Shown: positions 39,245 to 48,291, counted from the first letter of the stretch. The stretch: DNA of 64,000 nt from JACMPA01 sp035564115 (GCA_035564115.1 DATMTN010000012.1:27535-91534), one strand, 5' to 3'. Made by a program: numbers and translations. The notes: generated by a model not told the origin, from the sequence alone.

Positions 39245-40474
39245 ATGACACGCACGTTGTCGGATATCTTGGGGACCGAGGAGCACCTGTTGCAGCAGGG
39301 GCTAAAGCGCCTGGAAAGCGCGAGTGGACATGGCAGCGCCGATGTACGCCTCACTGCCGACGTTCTGCAATCGAGCCAACGTAAGCTCAAGCAACTAGGG
39401 TTGGATCCGCATGATACGACGGGACAGGAGCTGTATGCGGTGCTCCGTCAGCGTTTGCAGGATGATGATGCACGCTTGCTGGCTGCGCTGCAGCAAAGCG
39501 CCGGGACCACTGACATTGTAGCCAGCATTGCGTATGCGCTGCGCACGGCTGAGGTGGCCAAAGGGACGTTTGCCCTCAAATCGACCGTCATAAAAGCGCT
39601 GCTGAAGAAGCATGCACCAAAGCAAACAATGCGCCAGCTGGGCTACCGGTCGCTTGACTCGATGCTGAAACACGAACAGTCAGCCAACCTGCTAGCCGCA
39701 GCGTGGCTGTTAGAGTCACTTACCTGGCGTAAGTCGCTACACGAACACTACAAGCGACTTAAGCCGGCTGATTTCGAATCACGCGAAATTGCTATACTGG
39801 CGCCTGACAGCGAGCGCTGGCAGAAGCTCGCCAGTAAGTTGATAGAAGCTCACCAGCACACCGTAGTAGCCCTGAAAGAATCAGGTACGGTGGTGTTGCT
39901 ACCATTGCCAGCCGAGATGCCTGAGGTGGTTACGACTGCCACTCTCGCATTGGCACTGCACAGTATGAATGAAATTCGAGCGGCTAGTACGTTCCTGAAA
40001 CTCTGTCAGGTAAAGCCCGATTTTGGTGCGATCGTCCAGGAGGTAGTGGCCGATGAGCCGCAGTTGGCAACTGAGATGCTTGATCAGCAGGTGCCGTGGC
40101 AAATTATTCAGCGCTACTATGCTCGTTTTCGTGAGGCGTTTCGCAGTGAAGTCTTCGAGCCACATATTCAGGAACCAGATCTGAGCTGGCATAGTGTGGA
40201 GCAGGTATTGGAATCTATTGAGCCAAGTATGAGCTTCTGGCAAGACACCGCTCACCTGGGCATTATCGACGATCGCCAACCGGTTTCTATGAATCTGCTT
40301 GATGTAGCAATCGCTGCCTGTAACCATTTGCCATACGAACAGCGGATCGTCCACTATCTGCGGCATTCCCTGCAGGCAGAACTACTGCTAAAATACCTTA
40401 AGCACGAAAACGTTGAACAAGCAGTTCTGGGCCAACTTGAGCCCGCATTTGCGACAGAACCGGTACGGATATAA
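39245..40474 (+). CDS. Large helical protein, unknown function
   Basis: 409 aa, no membrane segment or signal peptide. Composition and periodicity (many Leu, Ala, Glu, Gln with repeated helix pairs such as SSQRKLKQLGL and ANLLAAAWLLESLTW) suggest an all-alpha, perhaps repeat-like protein. No catalytic motif is recognised. It follows a terminator and has its own -10; the next gene (LOG-like) starts 16 nt after its stop with an AAAGGG RBS. Probably a lineage-specific cytoplasmic protein. Confidence 0.7.
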   Translation: MTRTLSDILGTEEHLLQQGLKRLESASGHGSADVRLTADVLQSSQRKLKQLGLDPHDTTGQELYAVLRQRLQDDDARLLAALQQSAGTTDIVASIAYALRTAEVAKGTFALKSTVIKALLKKHAPKQTMRQLGYRSLDSMLKHEQSANLLAAAWLLESLTWRKSLHEHYKRLKPADFESREIAILAPDSERWQKLASKLIEAHQHTVVALKESGTVVLLPLPAEMPEVVTTATLALALHSMNEIRAASTFLKLCQVKPDFGAIVQEVVADEPQLATEMLDQQVPWQIIQRYYARFREAFRSEVFEPHIQEPDLSWHSVEQVLESIEPSMSFWQDTAHLGIIDDRQPVSMNLLDVAIAACNHLPYEQRIVHYLRHSLQAELLLKYLKHENVEQAVLGQLEPAFATEPVRI

Positions 40475-40490
40475 CAAAGAAAAGGGTGGC

Positions 40491-41069
40491 ATGAAGAAAT
40501 CTCAATATCAGATCTGCGTCTCAGGGGCGGCTAAGGGCGCCAGCGTCGAAGAAGGCAAGGAACTCGCACGTGAGCTTGGGGCGGCTATTGCTCGGGCTGG
40601 GCACAGTCTGCTAACTGGCGCGACTATCGGGCTGCCAAACTATGCCGCTGAAGGCTACAAAGCAGCTGGCGGCACTATGAGCGTCGGTATTAGTCCCGCC
40701 TCCAGCAAGATTGAACATGTCATGAAGTATCGCTTGCCGACCAAGGATTACGACACAATTCTCTACACGGGTTTGCATTACGTTGGTCGCGATACGCTAC
40801 TTATTACCTCATCTGACGCAGTGGTGAGCATCGGTGGACGCTTGGGCACATTGCACGAGTTTACGATTGCCATGGAGACGGACACGCCGATTGGCTTCCT
40901 GCAGGGCGCTGGTGGTGTGAGCGAGCAGATTCAGACACTCATGGGGCTGGCGCATCCGCTGCGCCATGGAGCGTTCGTGACCTTCAACGAAAACGCGGAC
41001 AAGCTGATTGCTGACCTAGCAAAATTCCTTGACGAGGAACGAGCCGAGTACCATACTCTGTATCAGTAA
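40491..41069 (+). CDS. LOG/SLOG-superfamily Rossmann protein
   Basis: 192 aa. A lysine-decarboxylase-like (LOG, TIGR00725-like) Rossmann fold: QICVSGAAKGASVEEGKELA, AIARAGHSLLTGATIGLPNY and the nucleotide-binding VVSIGGRLGTLHEFTIAMET, the counterpart of the PGGxGTxxE motif with GGRLGTLHE. Members cleave nucleoside monophosphates or act as nucleotide-derived signal sensors. The start at 40491 has AAAGGG upstream; a longer frame to 40413 overlaps the 39245 gene. Exact role unknown. Confidence 0.78.
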   Translation: MKKSQYQICVSGAAKGASVEEGKELARELGAAIARAGHSLLTGATIGLPNYAAEGYKAAGGTMSVGISPASSKIEHVMKYRLPTKDYDTILYTGLHYVGRDTLLITSSDAVVSIGGRLGTLHEFTIAMETDTPIGFLQGAGGVSEQIQTLMGLAHPLRHGAFVTFNENADKLIADLAKFLDEERAEYHTLYQ

Positions 41070-41091
41070 ACCTTAAGCGGAATTCAGCCTC

Positions 41092-41682
41092 ATGAAAAAA
41101 CTCAGTCAATCTGGTTTCACTATCGTTGAAACGTTACTTGTACTCATCCTTCTGGCCATCCTTGGCTTTACGGGCTTCTATGTCTACAATGCCCAGCACG
41201 ATGCTAGTAAGTCGCTCGATGCGGCAAGTAAAACTGTAAACTCCGCCTCGACTGCGCAGTCTCAAAAGAAGGCTGATTCGACGAGCAGTCAAAGTAATGT
41301 TAAGTACCTGGATATCAAGGAGTGGGGTGTAAAATTCCCATACACGAGCACGGACACTCTTTCGTATGTGCTTCACACGGATGCTCCCACCAAGTTTGCT
41401 GCCATAGTGTCGGCGAATGAGGCGACTAACTTCCCGGGTTGCTCAACATGGGGTGCCGGTTCTATTGACCGCGGATTTGCCACCGACGGGTACTACGATA
41501 CGACGATTGCCGATGAGTACCGACAGAACCCGGGTGCTTTCACTAAACTAGGTGACTATTATTACTACTACGGACATGACCAAGCGGCATGTGCCCAGAA
41601 CCCAACTGCAGCAGCTGCCGAAGCTCAAGGTAGCGCCAGCGATTTAGTAAAAGCTATCGTTCCGAAGGTCCAGGCTGATTAA
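41092..41682 (+). CDS. Type IV prepilin-like protein 1
   Basis: 196 aa. A classical class III leader: KKLSQSG then FTIVETLLVLILLAI, with Gly before the cleavage site, Phe at +1 and Glu at +5. The exported part has YLDIKEWGVKFPY at about 79-91, a segment shared with the next gene, and a Cys pair (FPGCSTWG and QAACAQNP). It follows the LOG-like gene by 22 nt and overlaps the next prepilin gene by TAATG. A pilus or pseudopilus subunit needing a prepilin peptidase and an ATPase such as the 56768 product. Confidence 0.88.
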   Translation: MKKLSQSGFTIVETLLVLILLAILGFTGFYVYNAQHDASKSLDAASKTVNSASTAQSQKKADSTSSQSNVKYLDIKEWGVKFPYTSTDTLSYVLHTDAPTKFAAIVSANEATNFPGCSTWGAGSIDRGFATDGYYDTTIADEYRQNPGAFTKLGDYYYYYGHDQAACAQNPTAAAAEAQGSASDLVKAIVPKVQAD

Positions 41683-42275
41683 TGCGGGCTCGGAATCAAA
41701 CAGGCTTTGCAGTAGTAGAGACACTACTGGTACTAGTCATTATCGCCATGGTTGCTGGCACCGCCTACTTCGTCTGGCATGCTCAACGCAATGCTGATGC
41801 GTCGCTCAATGCGGCAAACAGTTCGGCGTCTAAGATAGTTAAGTCAAATAAACCAACCGCTCAAGGTGAAGGTGGCCCGGGACTTAGCAATTCCCAGCAA
41901 TACCTCACGATTAAGGAATGGGGCGTCCGGATGAAGCTTAATGCAAGCCAGTCCAGCTTGTATTACAAGGTTAGCGACAGTACACCGAACATAATCTACC
42001 TGTCGTTCAGAACAATTACAGCCGTGGCGCCTGATTGTACGGAACTGGCGGCAGTTTCACGGCTCACGCAAGCCGAACAAGCTAGCGCAACAGCACAGCC
42101 GAGTGACATGAACGCGCCCGGTTCAATAAAAATCGATAGTTATTGGTACGGATATGAGCATTCGCACGCAGATTGTACTGATGGCACAGACGCTATGCGC
42201 GCGGCAGTTGAAAAAGCACAACCATCAAGCAGTTCAGATCTCTACTCTATCTTTAAGACACTGGAGGCAGTATAA
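41682..42275 (+). CDS. Type IV prepilin-like protein 2
   Basis: 197 aa. Leader RARNQTG then FAVVETLLVLVIIAM with Glu at +5. The mature domain has YLTIKEWGVRMKLNA, aligned with prepilin 1, and a Cys pair (APDCTELA and HADCTDGT). Start codon overlaps the stop of prepilin 1 by one base. Clear paralogue of prepilin 1; 3 nt separate it from prepilin 3. Role in the pilus (major, minor or tip) is not decidable. Confidence 0.88.
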   Translation: MRARNQTGFAVVETLLVLVIIAMVAGTAYFVWHAQRNADASLNAANSSASKIVKSNKPTAQGEGGPGLSNSQQYLTIKEWGVRMKLNASQSSLYYKVSDSTPNIIYLSFRTITAVAPDCTELAAVSRLTQAEQASATAQPSDMNAPGSIKIDSYWYGYEHSHADCTDGTDAMRAAVEKAQPSSSSDLYSIFKTLEAV

Positions 42276-42278
42276 AGT

Positions 42279-42827
42279 ATGAGTCACAATAATCATCAAT
42301 CTGGCTTCGCGGCCATCGAAGCAGTACTCATTCTAGTAATCGTGGCAATGCTCGCCGGTACCGGTTACTATGTCTGGCACGCCCGACAAGCGACTAACCG
42401 ATCGCTGGAACAAGCGGCAAAGTCCACTCAACAGAAAGTCACCGCATCTGTGAAGCCGGATACGACCGCTCAAAAGATCAAAGACTCGAAAGAAGCTTCC
42501 GGCTTCGTTACAAAAACATACGTGACATACGCTACGTCTTTAAATACGACCCACAATGCCTCGACAGCTCTTAATGTAGTCAAAAACGACCTGAGCGACC
42601 AACTTTTCGTGACGTTACTTGGCAAAAGCGGTAGCTCTGACCCGCTGCTTTGCGACCAGACGGTGGCCAATCCAACTACTATTGCAGTGATTTCGGTCAT
42701 ACCGTCAGCTACTGTTATTGGTACTAGCATAGAGCTGAGCGGTGACTATGCAGGCAGAGACGCGCCCACCATACAGGCTAACTACAATATCTCAACGCAC
42801 AAAATTACTGACATAATCTGTCCGTAA
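42279..42827 (+). CDS. Type IV prepilin-like protein 3
   Basis: 182 aa. Leader NNHQSG then FAAIEAVLILVIVAM with Glu at +5. The helix and following YVWHARQATNRSLEQA closely match prepilin 2, but the mature domain lacks the IKEWGV segment and diverges; it has two cysteines (LLCDQT and DIICP at the end). Third of a tandem set in one operon. Likely a minor pilin. Confidence 0.85.
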   Translation: MSHNNHQSGFAAIEAVLILVIVAMLAGTGYYVWHARQATNRSLEQAAKSTQQKVTASVKPDTTAQKIKDSKEASGFVTKTYVTYATSLNTTHNASTALNVVKNDLSDQLFVTLLGKSGSSDPLLCDQTVANPTTIAVISVIPSATVIGTSIELSGDYAGRDAPTIQANYNISTHKITDIICP

Positions 42828-42847
42828 CCCTACTAAGCAAAGCTTGC

Positions 42848-42853
42848 TACAAT
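42848..42853 (+). promoter_or_regulatory. Extended -10 of uvrB (leaderless)
   Basis: TGC-TACAAT ends 6 nt before the ATG at 42860. Confidence 0.6.
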
Positions 42854-42859
42854 ATAAGG

Positions 42860-44824
42860 ATGGCTAAGTTTGAGCTATCTTCTGACTATTCCCCAATGGG
42901 GGACCAGCCTGGCGCTATTAAGCAGCTAACTGCTGGTGTGGAGGCGGGCCTGCGTGACCAGGCATTGCTGGGCGTGACTGGTTCTGGTAAGACGTTTACC
43001 ATGGCGAACATTATCCAGAATACGCAGAAGCCGACACTGGTTCTGAGTCACAACAAGACGCTTGCCGCTCAGCTGTATAGCGAGTTTAAGAACTTCTTTC
43101 CGAACAATGCCGTTCATTATTTCGTCAGCTATTTCGACTACTATCAGCCAGAAGCCTACATTGCCCGGAGTGATGTCTATATCGAGAAAGATAGCCAGAT
43201 AAATGAGGAAATTGACCGACTACGACATGCTGCGACGGATGCGCTGCTGACACGCCGGGATGTGATCATTGTGGCTAGTGTGAGCTGCATCTACGGTATC
43301 GGTTCGCCTGGTGACTACAATGATTTGGCCGTGAAAGTGCGGAAGGGCGAACGCCGGGTGCGTGACAAGCTGCTGCGCCAACTCACGGACATTCAGTATG
43401 CTCGCAACGATGTCGACTTTCACCGTGGTACGTTCCGGGTGCGCGGTGATGTCGTGGATGTCTTCCCGGCTGGTGAGGAAATGGCCTATCGGATAGAGCT
43501 GTTCGGGGATGAGATCGACCGGATCACCCAAGTTGATCCGCTGACGGGCGAGGTGCTAAAGAGCCTGGACCAGCTGACTATCTTCCCGAGTAGTCACTAC
43601 GTAACACCGCAGGACAAATTGAAGGTGGCGCTCGGCAGTATCGAAGAAGAGATGCAGCAGCGTGTCCGACAGTTTAAGAGCGAAAATAAATTGATCGAAG
43701 CCCAGCGCATCGAGCAGCGCACCCGGTTTGATCTGGAAATGCTGCAGGAAACAGGCTTTGTGAAAGGTATTGAGAACTATAGTCGCTACCTGACCGACCG
43801 CGAACCAGGGGAGCAACCAGCGACATTGCTCGACTACTACCCAGATGATTTCCTGATGCTGATCGACGAGTCGCACATGACGATTCCGCAAGTCCGTGCT
43901 ATGTACAGCGGCGATCGGGCGCGCAAGGAATCGCTGGTGGAGTATGGCTTCCGTTTGCCAAGTGCCCTGGACAACCGGCCACTGACCTTCACGGAGTTCG
44001 AGAAGCATGTCAACCAAGCAGTCTATGTCAGTGCCACCCCCGCTGAATACGAGCTGTCCCGGAGCCCAGAACCGGCTCAACAAGTTATTCGGCCGACCGG
44101 TCTGCTGGATCCACCAATCGAAATTCGGCCGGTTGATGGGCAGGTCGATGACCTGATTGCTGAGATCCGCACCACCATTGCTAAGCATCAGCGCGTGCTG
44201 GTGACGACACTGACTAAGCGCATGTCCGAAGACCTGGCGGAATATCTAGAAGAGCTGAACATCAAGGTGGCCTACCTCCACAGTGATGTCGACACGCTGG
44301 ACCGCACCGATATCCTGCGTGACCTGCGCCTGGGCGTCTACGACGTGCTGGTGGGCATTAACCTGTTGCGTGAAGGCCTCGACCTGCCAGAAGTCTCACT
44401 GGTAGCTATCCTCGATGCTGACAAGGAAGGCTTCTTGCGCTCCGAACAGGCCCTCATCCAGACCGTTGGCCGTGCCGCTCGGCATGTCGAGGGTCATGTG
44501 ATCATGTACGCCAACAACATTACCAAGAGCATGCAGAAGACGATTGACGAGACAACCCGTCGTCGCAAGATTCAGGAAGCCTACAACACCGAGCACGGTA
44601 TTACCCCGACCGGTATTAGCAAAGCTATCGAAAAGGGCATGCGGCCCGACTTGCCCGAAGAGGCTAAGTCCGCCAAGCTGAACCTAAAGAAGATTCCAAA
44701 GGATGAGTATGCCAGCCTTATCAAAGACCTGACAGGCCAGATGGAATTAGCCGCTGCCAATCTACAGTTCGAAACCGCTGCCGAACTGCGTGACATTATC
44801 GACGATATCAAAAAGAAACTATAG
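42860..44824 (+). CDS. uvrB: UvrABC system protein B
   Basis: 654 aa excinuclease subunit for nucleotide excision repair. Walker A GVTGSGKT at 38-45, the beta-hairpin region VSYFDYYQPEAYIARSDVYI, Walker B with LMLIDESHMTIPQ, helicase motifs VLVTTLTKRMSEDLAEYL and LREGLDLPEVSLVAILDADK, and the C-terminal UVR motif (about 620-654) that contacts UvrC. Full length and intact. Own leaderless-type promoter. Confidence 0.97.
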   Translation: MAKFELSSDYSPMGDQPGAIKQLTAGVEAGLRDQALLGVTGSGKTFTMANIIQNTQKPTLVLSHNKTLAAQLYSEFKNFFPNNAVHYFVSYFDYYQPEAYIARSDVYIEKDSQINEEIDRLRHAATDALLTRRDVIIVASVSCIYGIGSPGDYNDLAVKVRKGERRVRDKLLRQLTDIQYARNDVDFHRGTFRVRGDVVDVFPAGEEMAYRIELFGDEIDRITQVDPLTGEVLKSLDQLTIFPSSHYVTPQDKLKVALGSIEEEMQQRVRQFKSENKLIEAQRIEQRTRFDLEMLQETGFVKGIENYSRYLTDREPGEQPATLLDYYPDDFLMLIDESHMTIPQVRAMYSGDRARKESLVEYGFRLPSALDNRPLTFTEFEKHVNQAVYVSATPAEYELSRSPEPAQQVIRPTGLLDPPIEIRPVDGQVDDLIAEIRTTIAKHQRVLVTTLTKRMSEDLAEYLEELNIKVAYLHSDVDTLDRTDILRDLRLGVYDVLVGINLLREGLDLPEVSLVAILDADKEGFLRSEQALIQTVGRAARHVEGHVIMYANNITKSMQKTIDETTRRRKIQEAYNTEHGITPTGISKAIEKGMRPDLPEEAKSAKLNLKKIPKDEYASLIKDLTGQMELAAANLQFETAAELRDIIDDIKKKL

Positions 44825-44839
44825 GTAGGGCAGCGTCTC

Positions 44840-45970
44840 TTAGGCGACGAGCGATAGACTTGCACGGTGGCCGGCGAGCTTATCCGTAACGAGTGGTCGG
44901 GCCAATACATCGGCGATGGTCGAAGGCTCCGCGCCAATATCAAGTAATGCTTGAGCAGTCCAGACGCTCTGGGCACCATTTTCAACAACTTCACGGCGCA
45001 TCAGAGCCATGTGACGGAGCTTTTCGCCAATAATTCGACCATGGGGGCGCTGTCTTATCTGCGCTTCAAACTCATCATGATGGTTCAGACGATTCTTATT
45101 AAAGAAGTTAGCGATGATAACCTGTTCGTTGGGAATGTGTTTGACGAAACTGCCGGCTTCGCCAGCCCAAAGTGCCTTGCCGGAATGGATTTGAGCCAGC
45201 AGGTAGTTCGGCGTAACTCCCACAGTGTGGGCCATGGTACAAAGGCGCTTCAAATACGCAATGGGTGACTCGTCGTCCCAGCGCTCTTTTATGCAATGCC
45301 CAAACTCTAAGACTTCATCAGCTAGGTCAAGCGGCGTGAGTTTCTGGAGTGTTTCACGCACGCCAGTTTGACGAGCTAGACAGGGATCTTGATGAAAACT
45401 GACAGGTACTTCTAGCCCGTATTCTGCGGCATAGGCCGATATGCCGAAGGCGCCCATTGCTCCGCGTGACTTGCCCTCGAGTACGACGGCGCGATCATCA
45501 TTCATCAGTTGTTCGCGACGATTAAAAGTATAGCCAAGGAGTAAGGTGGCAGCTTCGGCGTCTGCCGAGAGGCTACTCGGAAAAGCGGCTGCTTGGTTGA
45601 ACCCAACGAGCGATACTTCGCTGCCGCCTGCAGCAATACGGAGAGCATTGAGTGTGTTGAAGCCGTTTACGCGGGTGGCTAGCGCCGTCATCATACCGAC
45701 TTTGGTGTCGTAGTTCTGATGGCTAGGCATGATGTCACGTTTGATGTGCTGAGCCCCTGTATCGAGCGTAAAAACCGTCGTGAGCATCGAGCGGACTCCC
45801 GGATATGGATTGAGCTCAATAACGGGCTCGCTCCAGTCAACGACCTCCGGCTCATGATAGTGCAAGGTGTCCTCGACATGCTCGAGGTCAAAAAAACCCT
45901 CACTAACATGAGGGTTATGTAACTCTGTAACGTTTGTGACCGATGGTTGTTCCCCGATGAGGGCAGTCAT
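44840..45970 (-). CDS. Alpha/beta-hydrolase-like protein, unknown
   Basis: 376 aa soluble protein. VVLEGKSRGAMGAFGISAYA contains G-x-S-x-G (GKSRG) followed by a helix, the layout of an alpha/beta-hydrolase nucleophile elbow. His residues later (SFHQDP and HHDEFE) could complete a triad but this is not certain. No further motif is known. RBS GGGAGA lies before the ATG. On the minus strand the promoter is TTTACA-17-TACGAT with an 18-bp palindrome just upstream, so the gene looks specifically regulated. Convergent with uvrB. Confidence 0.6.
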   Translation of the reverse strand: MTALIGEQPSVTNVTELHNPHVSEGFFDLEHVEDTLHYHEPEVVDWSEPVIELNPYPGVRSMLTTVFTLDTGAQHIKRDIMPSHQNYDTKVGMMTALATRVNGFNTLNALRIAAGGSEVSLVGFNQAAAFPSSLSADAEAATLLLGYTFNRREQLMNDDRAVVLEGKSRGAMGAFGISAYAAEYGLEVPVSFHQDPCLARQTGVRETLQKLTPLDLADEVLEFGHCIKERWDDESPIAYLKRLCTMAHTVGVTPNYLLAQIHSGKALWAGEAGSFVKHIPNEQVIIANFFNKNRLNHHDEFEAQIRQRPHGRIIGEKLRHMALMRREVVENGAQSVWTAQALLDIGAEPSTIADVLARPLVTDKLAGHRASLSLVA

Positions 45971-46011
45971 TGTTTTTCTCCCGCGCTCGCTTATCGTGGA
46001 ACGCTATCGTT

Positions 46012-46040
46012 ATCGTATGCCCGCATAAGCACTTTGTAAA
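46012..46040 (-). promoter_or_regulatory. Promoter of the 44840-45970 gene
   Basis: Minus strand: TTTACA (46040-46035), 17-nt spacer, TACGAT (46017-46012). The -35 lies within the half-site TTGTAAAG. Confidence 0.55.
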
Positions 46041-46048
46041 GAACTTTT

Positions 46049-46066
46049 TTGTAAGATTTCTTACAA
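46049..46066. promoter_or_regulatory. 18-bp perfect palindrome, candidate operator
   Basis: TTGTAAGATTTCTTACAA, followed on the low-coordinate side by a second half-site TTGTAAAG (46034-46041) overlapping the -35 of the 45970 gene. The half-site TTGTAAGA recurs at 31788-31795 before NUDIX 3. Confidence 0.55.
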
Positions 46067-46136
46067 TTTGAAGGTCAGGACATAGTATGTGTAAAAAATG
46101 TTGATTCACCCCTAGCGCCCAGAACTCCACCAGTGG

Positions 46137-46142
46137 TATACT
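46137..46142 (+). promoter_or_regulatory. Extended -10 of the gat operon
   Basis: TGG-TATACT, 8 nt before the ATG of gatC. An ATG at 46146 is out of frame. Confidence 0.6.
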
Positions 46143-46150
46143 GACATGAA

Positions 46151-46450
46151 ATGGCAGATCTTTCTCGTGATGATGTATTAAAATTGGCCCGTCTAGCTCG
46201 GTTGAGGCTAAGCGATGACGAGGTCGCACAGTATCAAGACGAACTAACGGAAATCCTAAAATATGTCGAACAACTCGATTCTGTAGACGTTGCTGGTCTG
46301 GAGCCAACCAGCCAAGTGACTGGCCTGACGAATGTCACTCGTGCCGACCAAGAAGTCAACTACGGTTACGAGGCATTGGAGTTACTAAAGAACGTGCCGC
46401 ACGACCGCGTCGAGGATGACCTTATTAAAGTGAAAAGGATGATCGGGTAG
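46151..46450 (+). CDS. gatC: Asp-tRNA(Asn)/Glu-tRNA(Gln) amidotransferase subunit C
   Basis: 99 aa. SRDDVLKLARLARLRLSDDE and ELTEILKYVEQLDSVDVAGL are typical GatC, a short helical subunit that clamps GatA and GatB together. ATG at 46151 follows an extended -10 by 8 nt. gatA starts at the next base after its stop. Part of the complex that makes Gln-tRNA and/or Asn-tRNA by amidation. Confidence 0.94.
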   Translation: MADLSRDDVLKLARLARLRLSDDEVAQYQDELTEILKYVEQLDSVDVAGLEPTSQVTGLTNVTRADQEVNYGYEALELLKNVPHDRVEDDLIKVKRMIG

Positions 46451-47875
46451 ATGAGTCAGTGGTTGGCCATTGCTGATATCGCTGCGAAAGTGCAGGCGGG
46501 CGAGTTAAAGGCCGTGGACCTCGTCGAGCAGTCGCTCAAGACTATTACCGACCAGGCCGAATATCAGGCTATCATTGCCACGCTCGATGCCAAAGCTCGC
46601 GCTCGCGCCGAAGACATAGATGGACGCGTGGCCCAGGGCGAGCAAGTCGGCAGACTCGCTGGTGTGCCATTTATCGCGAAGGATAACTTCCTGGTGTTTG
46701 GTTCCGACACGACTGCCGCCAGTAATATCTTGAAAGGCTTTGACGCACCCTACCAGTCAACGGCTATTAATCGTCTGGAGGCTGAGGGCGCTATTTGCGT
46801 GGCCAAGGCCAATCTCGATGCGTTTGCCCACGGCTCGAGTACCGAGAACTCTGACTTCTTTACAACCAAGAATCCCCATGACATGGAGCGGGTGCCAGGC
46901 GGTTCATCGGGCGGCTCAGCTGCCGCAGTGATGTTAGATATGGCGCCCTTTGCACTAGGTACTGACACGGGTGGCTCAATTCGCCTGCCGGCCAGCTTTA
47001 CTGGTGCCGTCGGGTATAAGCCAACGTATGGTCTTGTCAGCCGCAGTGGTGTGGTTGCCATGGCAAGTAGCCTGGATGTCGTCGGTCCTATAACTCGCAC
47101 TGTTGCGGACTCGGCAATCGTCCTCGACGTGATGAGCGGGGTTGACGCGCTCGACAGTACCACGATTGCTAAGGATGAAGCTGGCTACAGCACACTGAGC
47201 GGCTCACTGCAGGGCAAAAAAGTTGGTGTTATCAAGGAGTACATGGGTGAGGGGTTGGAGGCCGGTGTCAAGGCGTGTATCGAGGCCGCTATCGACAAGC
47301 TGAAGGCTGCCGGCGCGGAAATAACAGAGGTAAGCTTACCGACGCTGCCTGCTGCACTTGCCGTTTATTACATCATCTGTCCAGCTGAAGTAAGCAGCAA
47401 CTTGGCTCGCTACGATGGTCAGAAGTATGGCTTTAGCCTGGAAAATCCAGCCAATCTGGAAGACAGCTATAGCGGCACCCGTGACGAGGGCTTTGGCGCC
47501 GAGGCCAAGCGTCGCATCATGATCGGCACGTATGTGCTGAGCAGTGGCTACTATGACGCGTATTACAAGAAAGCACAGACCGTTCGCACTAAGCTCATAA
47601 ATGAATTTGCCCAGGCATTTGACTCAGTCGACTTGCTGCTTGGCCCAACGGCACCAGAAGTAGCATTCAAAATTGGCGAGAATAGTGCAGACCCTCTGAA
47701 GATGTACCTGACAGACATTATGACCGTGGCCGCCAACTTGGCTGGCGTACCAGCAGTGAGCATCCCGGCTGGCACGAGTCAGGAGCTGCCGGTTGGCTTG
47801 CAGCTCATGGCACCACAGCGCGCTGACCGCGCACTACTCGAAGCTGCTCAGGCGGCAGAAGGGATCGTAGTATGA
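46451..47875 (+). CDS. gatA: Asp-tRNA(Asn)/Glu-tRNA(Gln) amidotransferase subunit A
   Basis: 474 aa amidase releasing ammonia from glutamine. The Ser-cis-Ser-Lys triad is visible: Lys in GVPFIAKDNF, and the serines in ERVPGGSSGGSAAAV and LGTDTGGSIRLPAS. C-terminal LAGVPAVSIPAGTSQELPVG is also typical. It follows gatC with no gap and its TGA overlaps the ATG of the membrane protein at 47872. Confidence 0.97.
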   Translation: MSQWLAIADIAAKVQAGELKAVDLVEQSLKTITDQAEYQAIIATLDAKARARAEDIDGRVAQGEQVGRLAGVPFIAKDNFLVFGSDTTAASNILKGFDAPYQSTAINRLEAEGAICVAKANLDAFAHGSSTENSDFFTTKNPHDMERVPGGSSGGSAAAVMLDMAPFALGTDTGGSIRLPASFTGAVGYKPTYGLVSRSGVVAMASSLDVVGPITRTVADSAIVLDVMSGVDALDSTTIAKDEAGYSTLSGSLQGKKVGVIKEYMGEGLEAGVKACIEAAIDKLKAAGAEITEVSLPTLPAALAVYYIICPAEVSSNLARYDGQKYGFSLENPANLEDSYSGTRDEGFGAEAKRRIMIGTYVLSSGYYDAYYKKAQTVRTKLINEFAQAFDSVDLLLGPTAPEVAFKIGENSADPLKMYLTDIMTVAANLAGVPAVSIPAGTSQELPVGLQLMAPQRADRALLEAAQAAEGIVV

Positions 47876-48291
47876 TGGACGTCACGAGTACGACTATCGC
47901 CGTGATTGCCGCTGGTGCAATACTGGTGGTGGCTAGCGGTGGTGGCTGGTTCGTTCGTCGCCGTCCGCACAAACTGAACCGTGAAGAGTTCAATAGCAAG
48001 TGGCAGGCTGCGCAGGGCCTCTGCGCCAAGGAAGATACCTGGCCGCTGGCGGTTATTAATGCCGACAAACTACTCGACGAAGCTCTGAAAAAGCTAAAGT
48101 ATCGCGGCAAGACGATGGGTGAGCGTATGGTGGCTGCGCAACACGAAATTCAGGATAACGACAGTATGTGGTTTGGCCACAAACTACGTAATAAGCTAGT
48201 CCATGAAGATATGAAGAAGCTGAAGAAGAAGGACGTCATGACGGCTCTGATCGGCCTCCGTGAAGCCCTAAAAGACCTGGGAGCGCTCTAG
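47872..48291 (+). CDS. Membrane-anchored basic protein inserted between gatA and gatB
   Basis: 139 aa. One N-terminal helix (TIAVIAAGAILVVASGGGWFV) then a Lys-rich cytoplasmic domain with WQAAQGLCAKEDTWPLAVI and NADKLLDEALKKLKYRGKT, ending in helical KKLKKKDVMTALIGLREALK. No recognised family. It overlaps gatA by 4 nt and abuts gatB with no gap, so it is translated with the amidotransferase. It may tether something to the membrane or simply share the operon. Confidence 0.72.
   Translation: MMDVTSTTIAVIAAGAILVVASGGGWFVRRRPHKLNREEFNSKWQAAQGLCAKEDTWPLAVINADKLLDEALKKLKYRGKTMGERMVAAQHEIQDNDSMWFGHKLRNKLVHEDMKKLKKKDVMTALIGLREALKDLGAL

Noticed and set aside
42279..42827. IKEWGV segment in prepilin 3
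   Set aside because: The mature region does not contain it; only the leader and helix match the other two.
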